From the NCBI GenBank assembly GCA_025355395.1, contig JANXZT010000245.1, positions 1-5,150 of the forward strand: a stretch of DNA of 5,150 nucleotides, given 5' to 3'. Under the pieces are notes generated by a model. The model searched no databases, was not told where the DNA came from, and was given only the letters and a program-made list of their open reading frames with translations. Every line of letters begins with the position of its first letter. The stretch's first letter is position 1. Of this stretch, positions 1 to 5,150 are shown in pieces. Both the position numbers and the translations under genes were made by a program. Source of the DNA: Betaproteobacteria bacterium. GTDB lineage: Bacteria; Pseudomonadota; Gammaproteobacteria; Burkholderiales; Casimicrobiaceae.

Positions 1-656
1 CCGGTTTCGGCCGCCATGAGAAAGCTTACGGCATTGGCGATGTCCTGCGGCTGGCCAATGCGGCCGATCGGAATCCGGTCGATCTTGCGCTGCCGCTCTG
101 CGCTTCCGTGCGGATTGTTGAGCGCGAAGAGGTCCGTATCGACGGGGCCCGGTGACACGCTGTTAACGGTGACGCCGTCGGCCGCGAGTTCGAGCGCCCA
201 GGTTCGCGTGAAGCTCATCAGCGCGGCTTTTGCCGCCGCGTACGCGGTGCGTCGGGTCATTCCCAACACCACTTCGCTGGCGATGTTGACGATCCGGCCG
301 AAGCGTTGCGACTTCATCGTCGGCACCAGCGCCTGCGCGCATAACAATGCGGTCGTCACGTTGACTTCGAACGTCCGGTCGTAGACGTCGAGGTCGATCG
401 ATCCGAGCGGCTGCGGCGCGACGAACCCCACGTTGTTGACCAGTCCATTGAACGGATGTTCGCGGGCAAGCGCCGCGACTGCCGCGCCCATCGCGCCACG
501 GTGGGCGGCGTCGACCACGTGCAATTCGCCCGGAAAGTCGCCTTGTGCCGGATGACGTGCGAGGCCGACAACACGGTGCCCGCGGGCGGCGAGTGCCTCG
601 GCACAGGCCATCCCGATGCCCTTGGTGGCGCCGGTTATCAGCGTTACACGATCCAT
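1..656 (-). CDS. Short-chain dehydrogenase/reductase (SDR), 3' end outside window
   Basis: This is a classical SDR oxidoreductase with a Rossmann fold, read leftward from ATG 656-654; 218 codons are visible and the C-terminus lies beyond the left edge. Seen: nucleotide-binding motif TGATKGIG at residues 8-15, NNVG at 74-77 (variant of NNAG), Asn99, catalytic Ser127, Tyr139 and Lys143 (YAAAK), and the SPGPVDT loop at 168-174. The visible end matches the usual conserved segment near residue 215 of proteins about 245-255 residues long, so roughly 30 residues are missing. Lys12 in the glycine motif and Arg34 after the second strand are basic residues of the kind that favour NADP(H); that preference is inference. 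The start is supported by a GGAGGG Shine-Dalgarno site just upstream. It is divergent from the oxygenase-transporter genes, so a role in the same pathway, for example acting on an alcohol or ketone product, is plausible but unproven. FabG-like and sugar or aromatic-diol dehydrogenases share these motifs. Confidence 0.96.
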   Translation of the reverse strand, partial: MDRVTLITGATKGIGMACAEALAARGHRVVGLARHPAQGDFPGELHVVDAAHRGAMGAAVAALAREHPFNGLVNNVGFVAPQPLGSIDLDVYDRTFEVNVTTALLCAQALVPTMKSQRFGRIVNIASEVVLGMTRRTAYAAAKAALMSFTRTWALELAADGVTVNSVSPGPVDTDLFALNNPHGSAERQRKIDRIPIGRIGQPQDIANAVSFLMAAET

Positions 657-660
657 TGAC

Positions 661-666
661 CCTCCG
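661..666 (-). promoter_or_regulatory. Ribosome binding site of the SDR gene
   Basis: The minus strand reads GGAGGGTCA directly before ATG 656-654. This is a strong Shine-Dalgarno match at short spacing (about 4 nt) and fixes the SDR start. Confidence 0.8.
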
Positions 667-677
667 TCGGCTATTTC

Positions 678-693
678 GGTGCGTGAGCGCACC
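678..693. repeat. Perfect 6-bp inverted repeat in the divergent control region
   Basis: The sequence GGTGCG-TGAG-CGCACC is a perfect 6+6 inverted repeat with a 4-nt spacer. It lies 22 bases upstream of the SDR start and about 30 bases upstream of the -35 box of the rightward promoter. It could be an operator for an unseen regulator, or a hairpin in the SDR leader RNA close to its ribosome binding site. The regulator family cannot be named from this sequence. Confidence 0.5.
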
Positions 694-716
694 CAGACAA
701 ATCACGCAGCGATGAC

Positions 717-744
717 TTAGTATTGCAACGTGCCTGCTAGTAAA
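717..744 (-). promoter_or_regulatory. Weak candidate promoter for the SDR gene
   Basis: On the minus strand, a -35-like TTTACT (744-739) and a -10-like TACTAA (722-717) are separated by 16 bp. Both hexamers match consensus poorly, so this is only the best candidate seen. If real, it overlaps the rightward promoter, and the two genes would compete for RNA polymerase or share one regulator. Confidence 0.25.
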
Positions 745-751
745 CTATATT
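723..751 (+). promoter_or_regulatory. Sigma70-type promoter for the oxygenase-transporter operon
   Basis: TTGCAA (723-728) and TATATT (746-751) are separated by exactly 17 bp, matching the consensus elements well in an AT-rich island within GC-rich DNA. Transcription would start near 757-760, giving a leader of about 95 nt to the TTG start at 852, or only about 20 nt to the GTG at 777. A small palindrome, TAGT-AA-ACTA (738-747), overlaps the spacer and -10 box, and TAGTA occurs at both 718 and 738, two helical turns apart. A regulator could bind there, but this is inference. Confidence 0.6.
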
Positions 752-767
752 TCGCCTCAAGCATCAA

Positions 768-853
768 CCGATCGGAGTGAATGTTTCGCGGCGCCCTCCG
801 CGCAACCTTCCGGCCGTCGGTGTGATCGACCCGATCCTAGGAGTGAATGCTTT
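768..853 (+). repeat. Imperfect direct repeat of a translation-start-like sequence
   Basis: CCGATC followed by GGAGTGAATG and then TTT occurs at 768-786. It recurs at 831-853 with 3 extra bases after CCGATC and one extra base before TTT. The two identical GGAGTGAATG cores are 66 bp apart, which is 22 codons, so they keep the same reading frame. Each core contains a Shine-Dalgarno-like GGAG and an in-frame GTG. The duplication makes the oxygenase start ambiguous. Confidence 0.6.
839..843 (+). promoter_or_regulatory. Ribosome binding site deciding the oxygenase start
   Basis: AGGAG lies 8 nt before TTG 852-854, which is ideal spacing. The alternative starts GTG 777 and GTG 843 each overlap or abut their GGAG, so they lack a usable Shine-Dalgarno spacing. 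Confidence 0.55.
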
Positions 854-2231
854 GGACAGCAGCGCGCAGAAGGCCATCGTTACGCCGCCGCGCGGTCGCT
901 ACGTCGGTCACGCCAAGAATCAGCGACCGGAGCCGGACCCCGAGTTCATGCGCGTCGGCCCAGGCAAGCCATGCGGCGAATACCTGCGCCGCTTCTGGCA
1001 ACCGGTGTGTATGACCGAGGAACTCGGCAAGGGCGTCCCGGTGCGGCTGCGCATCCTCGGCGAGGATCTCGTCGCGTTCCGCGATCTGTCCGGCAATTAC
1101 GGCCTGCTGCACCTGCACTGCAGCCATCGCAATTCGTCGCTCGAATTCGGGTTCCTGGCCGAGCGCGGCATCCGCTGCTGCTATCACGGCTGGCATTATG
1201 ACGTCGACGGCACGATTCTCGAAACACCCGGCGAGCCGACCCACTCCAGGATCAAGGAGCGTACCTGCCACGGTGCGTACCCGGTGATTGAATGGCGCGG
1301 ACTGCTCTTCGCCTACCTCGGCCCCGAAGCGGATGTTCCGCCGTTTCCGCTTTACGACACGATCAACGACCTGCCCGGGACGGAAATCGTCCCGTACAAG
1401 ATCGTGTATCCGTGCAACTGGCTGCAGGTATGCGAGAACACGATGGACCCGGTCCACACGGTGTTCCTGCATTCGCGCCTCAACCGTTTCCAGTTCGAGG
1501 CCGCGTGGCAGGTGATGCCAATGCTCGAGTTTCACGAGACACCCGCCCGGGTCTACGCGACGCTCACGTATCGCTGGAGGGAAATGATCTGGGTGCGGAC
1601 CCAGGAAACGACGTATCCGAATTTCAGCCAGGTCGGCGCGTTCTGGGAAGATGCCGAGGAAGAGAAGTATTTCAAGCGGGCGAGCATCACCAAATGGACC
1701 GTCGCGATCGACGACACGCATTGCATGATCATTGCCTATCGCAGTTTCGGCCCGGCGATCGATCCCTATCAGCGCGGCAAACGCGAGCTGGTCGGACTGC
1801 AATCGGTCGATTTCGACGGCCAGACCGAATTGCGCCCGTACGACGTGATGCAGCGCGACCCCAGCGATTACGAAGCACAGGTTTCGATAGGACCGATGGC
1901 AACGCACGGCGCGGAAAATCTCGGCTCGTCGGATCGTGGAGTTGCGATCCTCCGGCGCAACATCCGCAACGGGATCAAGGCCGTGCAGGGCGGCGTTGAA
2001 TTGCCGCGCCTGCCGCTTGCCGGCGGCGAAGTCGCCACCTACGTGCAAGACACCGTGATGCCGTTTCGCCTGCGCTCGCCGGAAGAGGACGAAAAGCTGA
2101 TGAAGCCACTGACCGGCGCGGTGATGGACATCGTCCGCAGCGGCGATGCGCTATTGGGTACCGCGCGCCGCGAATTCATCGAGCGCAGTCTTCGCGACCT
2201 GAAGAACGACCCGAGGTTCAGCGCCGGATGA
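852..2231 (+). CDS. Rieske non-haem iron oxygenase, alpha subunit (phthalate-dioxygenase-like family)
   Basis: This is the catalytic subunit of a Rieske oxygenase, a cytoplasmic enzyme that uses O2 and electrons from a reductase to hydroxylate or demethylate organic substrates. With TTG 852 as residue 1 it has 459 residues. The Rieske [2Fe-2S] site is C90-x-H92-x16-C109-x2-H112 (CSH...CCYH), preceded by the family signature RVGPG...YLRRFWQPV at 34-52. The mononuclear iron site is the ENTMDPVHTVFLH stretch, with bridging Asp199 and ligands His202 and His207. The third carboxylate ligand is probably Asp339 in SDYEAQ, just before the conserved SSDRG at 360-364; this assignment is inference. No beta-subunit gene adjoins it, as is usual for the alpha-only phthalate/vanillate-type branch. 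The start is uncertain: GTG 777 would add 25 residues, but that stretch has weaker third-position GC bias and no spaced Shine-Dalgarno site. It is first in the operon with two permeases and a binding protein, so its substrate is probably what they import. The specific substrate is not readable. Confidence 0.95.
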   Translation: MDSSAQKAIVTPPRGRYVGHAKNQRPEPDPEFMRVGPGKPCGEYLRRFWQPVCMTEELGKGVPVRLRILGEDLVAFRDLSGNYGLLHLHCSHRNSSLEFGFLAERGIRCCYHGWHYDVDGTILETPGEPTHSRIKERTCHGAYPVIEWRGLLFAYLGPEADVPPFPLYDTINDLPGTEIVPYKIVYPCNWLQVCENTMDPVHTVFLHSRLNRFQFEAAWQVMPMLEFHETPARVYATLTYRWREMIWVRTQETTYPNFSQVGAFWEDAEEEKYFKRASITKWTVAIDDTHCMIIAYRSFGPAIDPYQRGKRELVGLQSVDFDGQTELRPYDVMQRDPSDYEAQVSIGPMATHGAENLGSSDRGVAILRRNIRNGIKAVQGGVELPRLPLAGGEVATYVQDTVMPFRLRSPEEDEKLMKPLTGAVMDIVRSGDALLGTARREFIERSLRDLKNDPRFSAG

Positions 2232-2260
2232 TCGCCGCTTCCTCTCCGCTACGCACCTGA
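2228..2260 (+). other. Tiny open frame bridging oxygenase and first permease (10 codons)
   Basis: An ATG at 2228 overlaps the oxygenase stop as ATGA. It opens a 10-codon frame (MIAASSPLRT) whose TGA at 2258-2260 overlaps the permease ATG as TGATG. A weak GAGG lies 11 nt upstream. Because the permease has no clear Shine-Dalgarno site of its own, such a frame could carry ribosomes across the 28-nt gap. It is too short to judge as a gene and may be chance. Confidence 0.25.
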
Positions 2261-3114
2261 TGAATATCCGCTGGGACTACCTGCTGATCCCGTCGTTTGT
2301 CGTCAGCTTCGTGCTCCTGGCGGCGTCGCAGCTCACCTTCCTGCGCGGCAGCCTCTCGTCCGATCTGGGACTTGGCATGTTGTCCCCGACGATCGGCGCT
2401 GGCAACTACGAAGTCCTGTTCACCGATGAGTTCTATCTGCGTTCGCTCTGGCTCACGGTCAAGGTGTCGGCAATCGCCACGTTGTGCACGTTACTGATGA
2501 GCTTTCCCGTCGCTTACGTGATCGCGCGGATGCGGTCGCGATGGGCGATGGTGATGCTGGCCGGCGTCGTCGTCTCATCGTTCGTGACGATCGTGATCAA
2601 GGTCTACGGGCTGATCGTGATCTTTGCCGCCGACGGTGGATTCAACAAGCTGATGATGGCTCTCGGGGTGCTCGACCAACCGTACACGATCATCGGCAAC
2701 GTCACCGGCGTCGTGGTCGGGCTGATGCAATTCACGATGGGTTTCGGCGTGCTGCTGCTCTACAGCGTCGTGCGCACGATCCCGACCTCGCTCGAGGAAG
2801 CGGCGACCATCCACGGCGCCAGCCGGCCACGCGTGTTCTGGCGCGTGATCCTGCCGTTGAGCCTCCCCGGCGTCATCGTCGGCTCACTGATGATGTTCAA
2901 CATGTGCATGGGCGCGTTCACCTCGGCCTCGCTGCTCGGCGGCGGACGCGTGTTCACGCTTCCGGTGCTGATTCAGCGCTCGGTGATCGTCGAAACCAAA
3001 TACGGGATGGGCGCGACGTTCGCCGCGGTGCTGCTGGTGTCGGTGATCGTGATCAACCTCGTCTCGGTATTCCTGGTGAAGCGCCTGCGCGCCGCGCGGT
3101 TGGTGATTGCATGA
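2260..3114 (+). CDS. ABC transporter permease, PotB-like (polyamine/opine/phosphonate type)
   Basis: This inner-membrane permease of 284 residues is of the binding-protein-dependent transport family. About six membrane spans are visible, near residues 7-28, 64-89, 97-122, 143-169, 203-228 and 251-274. The cytoplasmic EAA loop that docks the ATPase is clear: EEAATIHGASRPRVFWRVI at 179-197, followed by LPLSLPG, with the invariant Gly186. Length and layout match the first permease (PotB/PotH type) of transporters for polyamines, opines and related compounds; the true substrate is unknown. The ATG at 2260 is the first sensible start before the N-terminal membrane segment, but it has no good Shine-Dalgarno site. 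It begins 28 nt after the oxygenase stop, suggesting translational coupling within one operon. It should pair with the next permease to form the channel. Confidence 0.96.
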   Translation: MNIRWDYLLIPSFVVSFVLLAASQLTFLRGSLSSDLGLGMLSPTIGAGNYEVLFTDEFYLRSLWLTVKVSAIATLCTLLMSFPVAYVIARMRSRWAMVMLAGVVVSSFVTIVIKVYGLIVIFAADGGFNKLMMALGVLDQPYTIIGNVTGVVVGLMQFTMGFGVLLLYSVVRTIPTSLEEAATIHGASRPRVFWRVILPLSLPGVIVGSLMMFNMCMGAFTSASLLGGGRVFTLPVLIQRSVIVETKYGMGATFAAVLLVSVIVINLVSVFLVKRLRAARLVIA

Positions 3115-3115
3115 G

Positions 3116-3179
3116 CCTTCCGCTCGGCCGCCCGAAGGAGGGCTCGCTCCCGCTTGGCGGGAAGGCGCGCAGCGCCAAG
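3116..3179. repeat. GC-rich REP-like palindromic element between the permease genes
   Basis: This gap contains several complementary arms: CCTTC (3116-3120) with GAAGG (3134-3138), CTTGGCG (3153-3159) with CGCCAAG (3173-3179), and nested GGCGC (3164-3168) with GCGCC (3172-3176). The arrangement resembles dispersed intergenic palindromic repeats seen in GC-rich proteobacteria. There is only one copy here, so membership in a repeat family is inference. The right arm ends inside the AAGGG ribosome binding site of the next gene. Confidence 0.45.
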
Positions 3180-3181
3180 GG
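3177..3181 (+). promoter_or_regulatory. Ribosome binding site of the second permease, within a hairpin arm
   Basis: AAGGG lies 6 nt before ATG 3188. Its first three bases belong to the CGCCAAG arm that pairs with CTTGGCG at 3153-3159, so folding could partly mask it. Confidence 0.5.
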
Positions 3182-3187
3182 TGCCCA

Positions 3188-4072
3188 ATGACCCGCGCGG
3201 CCACTGTCGATCCGGGTGTGCCGCTGTTAGCCGGGCGGTCGAGGGGCTGGCAGCGGCCGTCCGTCGCGGCGATCGCCAAAGTTCTGTGGGTGAGTTGGGC
3301 TTACATCTTCCTGCTGGCGCCGATGGCGGTCGTCATCGGATCTTCGTTCGACGGTGCGACCGTGTACTCCGGCGTGGTGTTCCCGCCGCAGGACCTCACG
3401 CTGCAATGGTACAAACAGATTCCGGCGACGCATTTCCGCGCGCTCGGACTGTCGCTGATGCTCGCGCTTTCCGTCGCATTCGGTGCCTGCCTGCTCGGTA
3501 TTCCGGCAGCGCTCGGCATGGTCCGCGGCAAGCTTCCGGGGAAATCATTGTTTCTCGCGTTCTTCCGTGCCCCGATGCAAATTCCGGCGGTCGTCACGGG
3601 GGTTGCCTTTCTGCGACTTTACTATGTCGTCGGCGATGCGACGGGCCTGTTTCTCAATGCCACTTTCATCGGGCTCTACCTCGGTCACCTGTTCGTGGCG
3701 ACGCCTTACGTGATCGGCACCGTGGTCTCGGTATTGCAGCGCTTCAATTACCGATTGGAGGAGGCCGCGCTCAGCATGGGCGCGAGCCCGTGGCGGACAT
3801 TTCGCAGGGTGACACTGCCGACGATCATGCCCGGCGTGCACGCCGGTGCCCTCTATGCGTTCATGGTATCGTTCTCGGACGTACCGATCGCGATGTTTCT
3901 GACCGCTCCCGGATTCGTCACCTATCCGGTCGAACTGTTCTTCGGCATCGAAACCGATTTCAATCCGTCGGTGCTGGCATCCGCGTCGTTGGTGATCCTG
4001 TTTTCGCTGATCGCGCTGTTGCTCGTCCAACGAGTCATCGGACTGGACACTGTCGTGCATTCGCGCCGATAA
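3188..4072 (+). CDS. ABC transporter permease, PotC-like (polyamine/opine/phosphonate type)
   Basis: This is the second inner-membrane permease of the importer, 294 residues from ATG 3188. About six membrane spans are visible, near residues 33-52, 85-109, 120-148, 158-183, 215-240 and 262-285. The EAA loop is clear: EEAALSMGASPWRTFRRVTL at 191-210, then PTIMPG, with conserved Gly198. A hydrophilic N-terminus of about 30 residues precedes the first span, a little longer than usual. Length and order (second of two permeases, followed by a binding protein) fit PotC/PotI-type subunits. ATG 3188 is preferred over an in-frame TTG at 3107 because it has AAGGG 6 nt upstream, and the extra 27 codons would be translated repeat DNA overlapping the first permease. 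It presumably forms a heterodimeric channel with the preceding permease. The ATPase is not in the window. Confidence 0.96.
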   Translation: MTRAATVDPGVPLLAGRSRGWQRPSVAAIAKVLWVSWAYIFLLAPMAVVIGSSFDGATVYSGVVFPPQDLTLQWYKQIPATHFRALGLSLMLALSVAFGACLLGIPAALGMVRGKLPGKSLFLAFFRAPMQIPAVVTGVAFLRLYYVVGDATGLFLNATFIGLYLGHLFVATPYVIGTVVSVLQRFNYRLEEAALSMGASPWRTFRRVTLPTIMPGVHAGALYAFMVSFSDVPIAMFLTAPGFVTYPVELFFGIETDFNPSVLASASLVILFSLIALLLVQRVIGLDTVVHSRR

Positions 4073-4090
4073 GCGGAGGTTGCAGTGAGT

Positions 4091-4129
4091 GGTCGCCGGT
4101 GCCGCCGGCGGCATCGAAGGGCGTCGACC
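4091..4129 (+). repeat. Strong hairpin between permease and binding-protein genes
   Basis: The core is the perfect 14-bp palindrome TGCCGCCGGCGGCA (4100-4113). As RNA it can fold into an 8-bp stem, 4097-4104 with 4109-4116 (one G-U pair), and a CCGG loop. GGTCG (4091-4095) and CGACC (4125-4129) add an outer stem. No T run follows, so it is not an intrinsic terminator. In several importer operons a structure upstream of the binding-protein gene stabilises its mRNA; that role here is inference. Confidence 0.55.
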
Positions 4130-4130
4130 G

Positions 4131-4135
4131 AAAGG
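4131..4135 (+). promoter_or_regulatory. Ribosome binding site of the solute-binding protein
   Basis: AAAGG lies 8 nt before ATG 4144 in an unusually A-rich stretch (4131-4140), immediately after the hairpin. The unstructured A-rich leader should favour ribosome loading and strong expression of the binding protein. Confidence 0.6.
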
Positions 4136-4143
4136 AAAAAGGC

Positions 4144-5150
4144 ATGAGCGGATTTCTCAAGGCTTGCGGTGCATCACTCGCCGGTGCGATCATGGCGCTG
4201 TCGGCGGGTCTGTGGGCACAGGGCGCGCAGGCGCAGGCGAAACCGTTTGAGGGCGTGACGCTGCGGGTGGCGACCTTCGGCGGGCCATGGCGCGATGATC
4301 TTGCCAAATACGTCGCGCCGAAAGTCGAGGCCTTGGGCGGCAAGGTCGAGTTCGTCATCGGCAGCCCGCAGGACAACCTCGCCAAGATCATCGCCGCGCG
4401 CGGTCGTGAGCCGCCGTTCGATGTCGTGGAAATCCTCGACGCCCAGGTAGACCAAGTCATCGAAGGCGGCCTGATCGTCCCGCTCGACTACACCGCGATC
4501 CCCAACGCCGGCCAGATCGAGCCGTGGCAACAGATGCCTAATGCGGTCGGCAACTGGACGACGCAGGAAGTCATCTGCTACGACAAGGGCAAGTTCGCCG
4601 AGCTCGGTATCCCGGTCCCGACTACCTACAAGGACCTCGCCAATCCCAAGCTCGCGGGTCGGGTCATGTTGGCCGACATCACCGGCGGCGGCGGCCTCGC
4701 CAACTTCGCCGGAATGGTATACGCGGCCGGTGGGGACACCAACAACGTCAAGCCGGGACTTGATCTCATCGGCACCATCAAGGGGGCCAAATTCTGGAAG
4801 GCCGGCGGGGACGTTGTCGCCGCGTTCAAGGCGGGCGACATCTATGCGGCCGTCGCGCATGCCGGCTGGTGCCTGCGCGCGGTCAAGTTCGCGGGTGCAA
4901 ACGTCACCAGCGCGCATCCGAAGATCAACGCGACGAAGACCGGTGTGCTGAAGGTGGGCTGGCTTGGTGTGGTGAAGGGCACGAAGAACGCAGCGGCCGC
5001 AATGTACTTCATCAACGCCTACCTCGACGAGGAATTCCAGGTGTCCTTCGCCAAAAACAGCGGCGTGTGGCCGGTGAACAAGAAGGCAATGCAACGATTG
5101 CGCACCGAAGATCCGGTGTTCGTCGCGTTGATCTTCGGATGCGCGCTGGT
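4144..5150 (+). CDS. Periplasmic solute-binding protein of the ABC importer (PotD-like), 3' end outside window
   Basis: This is the substrate-capturing periplasmic component of the importer encoded just upstream; 335 complete codons are visible and the gene runs past the right edge. A Sec signal peptide is clear: Lys6, a hydrophobic stretch at about 10-24, and an AQA-type cleavage site after residue 30 or 32. The mature part begins LRVATFGGPWRDDL (40-53), the usual first strand of this fold. PFDVVEILDAQVDQVIEGGL (91-110) and PLDYTAIPN follow in the manner of polyamine/opine-type binding proteins. SGVWPVNKKA (306-315) resembles the conserved closing region. Family members are usually about 340-370 residues, so little is missing. 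ATG 4144 has AAAGG 8 nt upstream. The substrate is unknown; next to a Rieske oxygenase, a small charged organic compound is a reasonable guess. The ATPase gene would be expected soon after this one. Confidence 0.95.
   Translation, partial: MSGFLKACGASLAGAIMALSAGLWAQGAQAQAKPFEGVTLRVATFGGPWRDDLAKYVAPKVEALGGKVEFVIGSPQDNLAKIIAARGREPPFDVVEILDAQVDQVIEGGLIVPLDYTAIPNAGQIEPWQQMPNAVGNWTTQEVICYDKGKFAELGIPVPTTYKDLANPKLAGRVMLADITGGGGLANFAGMVYAAGGDTNNVKPGLDLIGTIKGAKFWKAGGDVVAAFKAGDIYAAVAHAGWCLRAVKFAGANVTSAHPKINATKTGVLKVGWLGVVKGTKNAAAAMYFINAYLDEEFQVSFAKNSGVWPVNKKAMQRLRTEDPVFVALIFGCAL

Larger units (their letters stand above)
3111..3191 (+). other. Tiny open frame bridging the two permeases (26 codons)
   Basis: ATG 3111 overlaps the first permease's stop (ATGA). 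It opens a 26-codon frame ending at TGA 3189-3191, which overlaps the second permease's ATG at 3188 (ATGA again). The peptide is rich in Gly, Pro, Lys and Arg. The frame lies entirely in the REP-like stretch, so it is more likely repeat DNA that happens to be open than a conserved peptide. Coupling of translation across the gap is possible. Confidence 0.25.
4085..4147 (+). other. Small basic open frame before the binding-protein gene (20 codons)
   Basis: GTG 4085 sits 5 nt after a strong GGAGG (4075-4079). It opens a 20-codon frame ending at TGA 4145-4147, which overlaps the binding-protein ATG at 4144 as ATGA. The peptide is very basic (8 Arg, 2 Lys, 1 His). This is the only one of the three bridging frames with a first-rate Shine-Dalgarno site. 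It could be a leader peptide or a coupling device. The Arg content partly reflects GC-rich palindromic DNA, so chance remains possible. Confidence 0.35.

Noticed and set aside
777..851. GTG 777 as the oxygenase start
   Set aside because: GGAG overlaps the GTG and leaves no spacing, the promoter would leave only about a 20-nt leader, and codon bias of this stretch is weak. TTG 852 with AGGAG at 8 nt is better, though not certain.
837..2048. A 403-codon open frame on the minus strand opposite the oxygenase
   Set aside because: It is antisense to a gene with clear Rieske and iron-site motifs. Its translation shows no family motif, and long antisense frames are expected in GC-rich genes.
3107..3187. 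TTG 3107 as an extended start for the second permease
   Set aside because: It would translate the REP-like stretch and overlap the first permease, whereas ATG 3188 has its own AAGGG.
4097..4116. Intrinsic terminator between second permease and binding protein
   Set aside because: The stem is strong but is followed by mixed and A-rich sequence, with no T run.
4144..4170. Lipobox at Cys8 of the binding protein
   Set aside because: The sequence LKAC has Lys in a position that should be small or hydrophobic, and the hydrophobic segment comes after the Cys. A normal Sec signal with AQA cleavage fits better.
4174..5094. A 306-codon minus-strand open frame opposite the binding-protein gene
   Set aside because: The plus strand encodes a convincing signal peptide and binding-protein fold. 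The antisense product shows no recognisable domain.

Overview
The window is GC-rich, densely coding DNA, most likely from a proteobacterium. Codon use, Shine-Dalgarno sites and protein families fit a soil or rhizosphere beta- or alphaproteobacterium, but the genus cannot be fixed from the sequence alone. It looks like a chromosomal catabolic locus. I see no tRNA, rRNA, CRISPR, transposase or phage gene.

Layout: (1) On the minus strand, positions 656 to 1 hold a short-chain dehydrogenase/reductase (SDR) that runs off the left edge. (2) A divergent control region of about 195 bp (657-851) carries a good sigma70-type promoter pointing right, a perfect 6-bp inverted repeat in front of the SDR, and a duplicated translation-start-like sequence. 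(3) On the plus strand there follow a Rieske non-haem iron oxygenase alpha subunit (852-2231; an upstream GTG at 777 is possible), two ABC permeases of the polyamine/opine/phosphonate type (2260-3114 and 3188-4072), and the matching periplasmic solute-binding protein (4144 onward, cut by the right edge).

Working model (inference): the binding protein captures a small organic, probably charged, substrate and the two permeases import it. The single-component-type Rieske oxygenase then hydroxylates or cleaves it, and the divergent SDR may oxidise or reduce a product. The transporter ATPase and the ferredoxin/reductase that must feed electrons to the oxygenase are not in the window. They may lie downstream or elsewhere. 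The substrate cannot be read from the sequence.

The most unusual features lie between the genes. Each of the three gaps in the rightward operon is bridged by a tiny open frame whose stop overlaps the next gene's ATG. The permease-permease gap is a GC-rich, REP-like palindromic stretch that contains the downstream ribosome binding site. The gap before the binding protein holds a strong non-terminator hairpin. These are candidates for translational coupling and differential expression, not proof of a new system.
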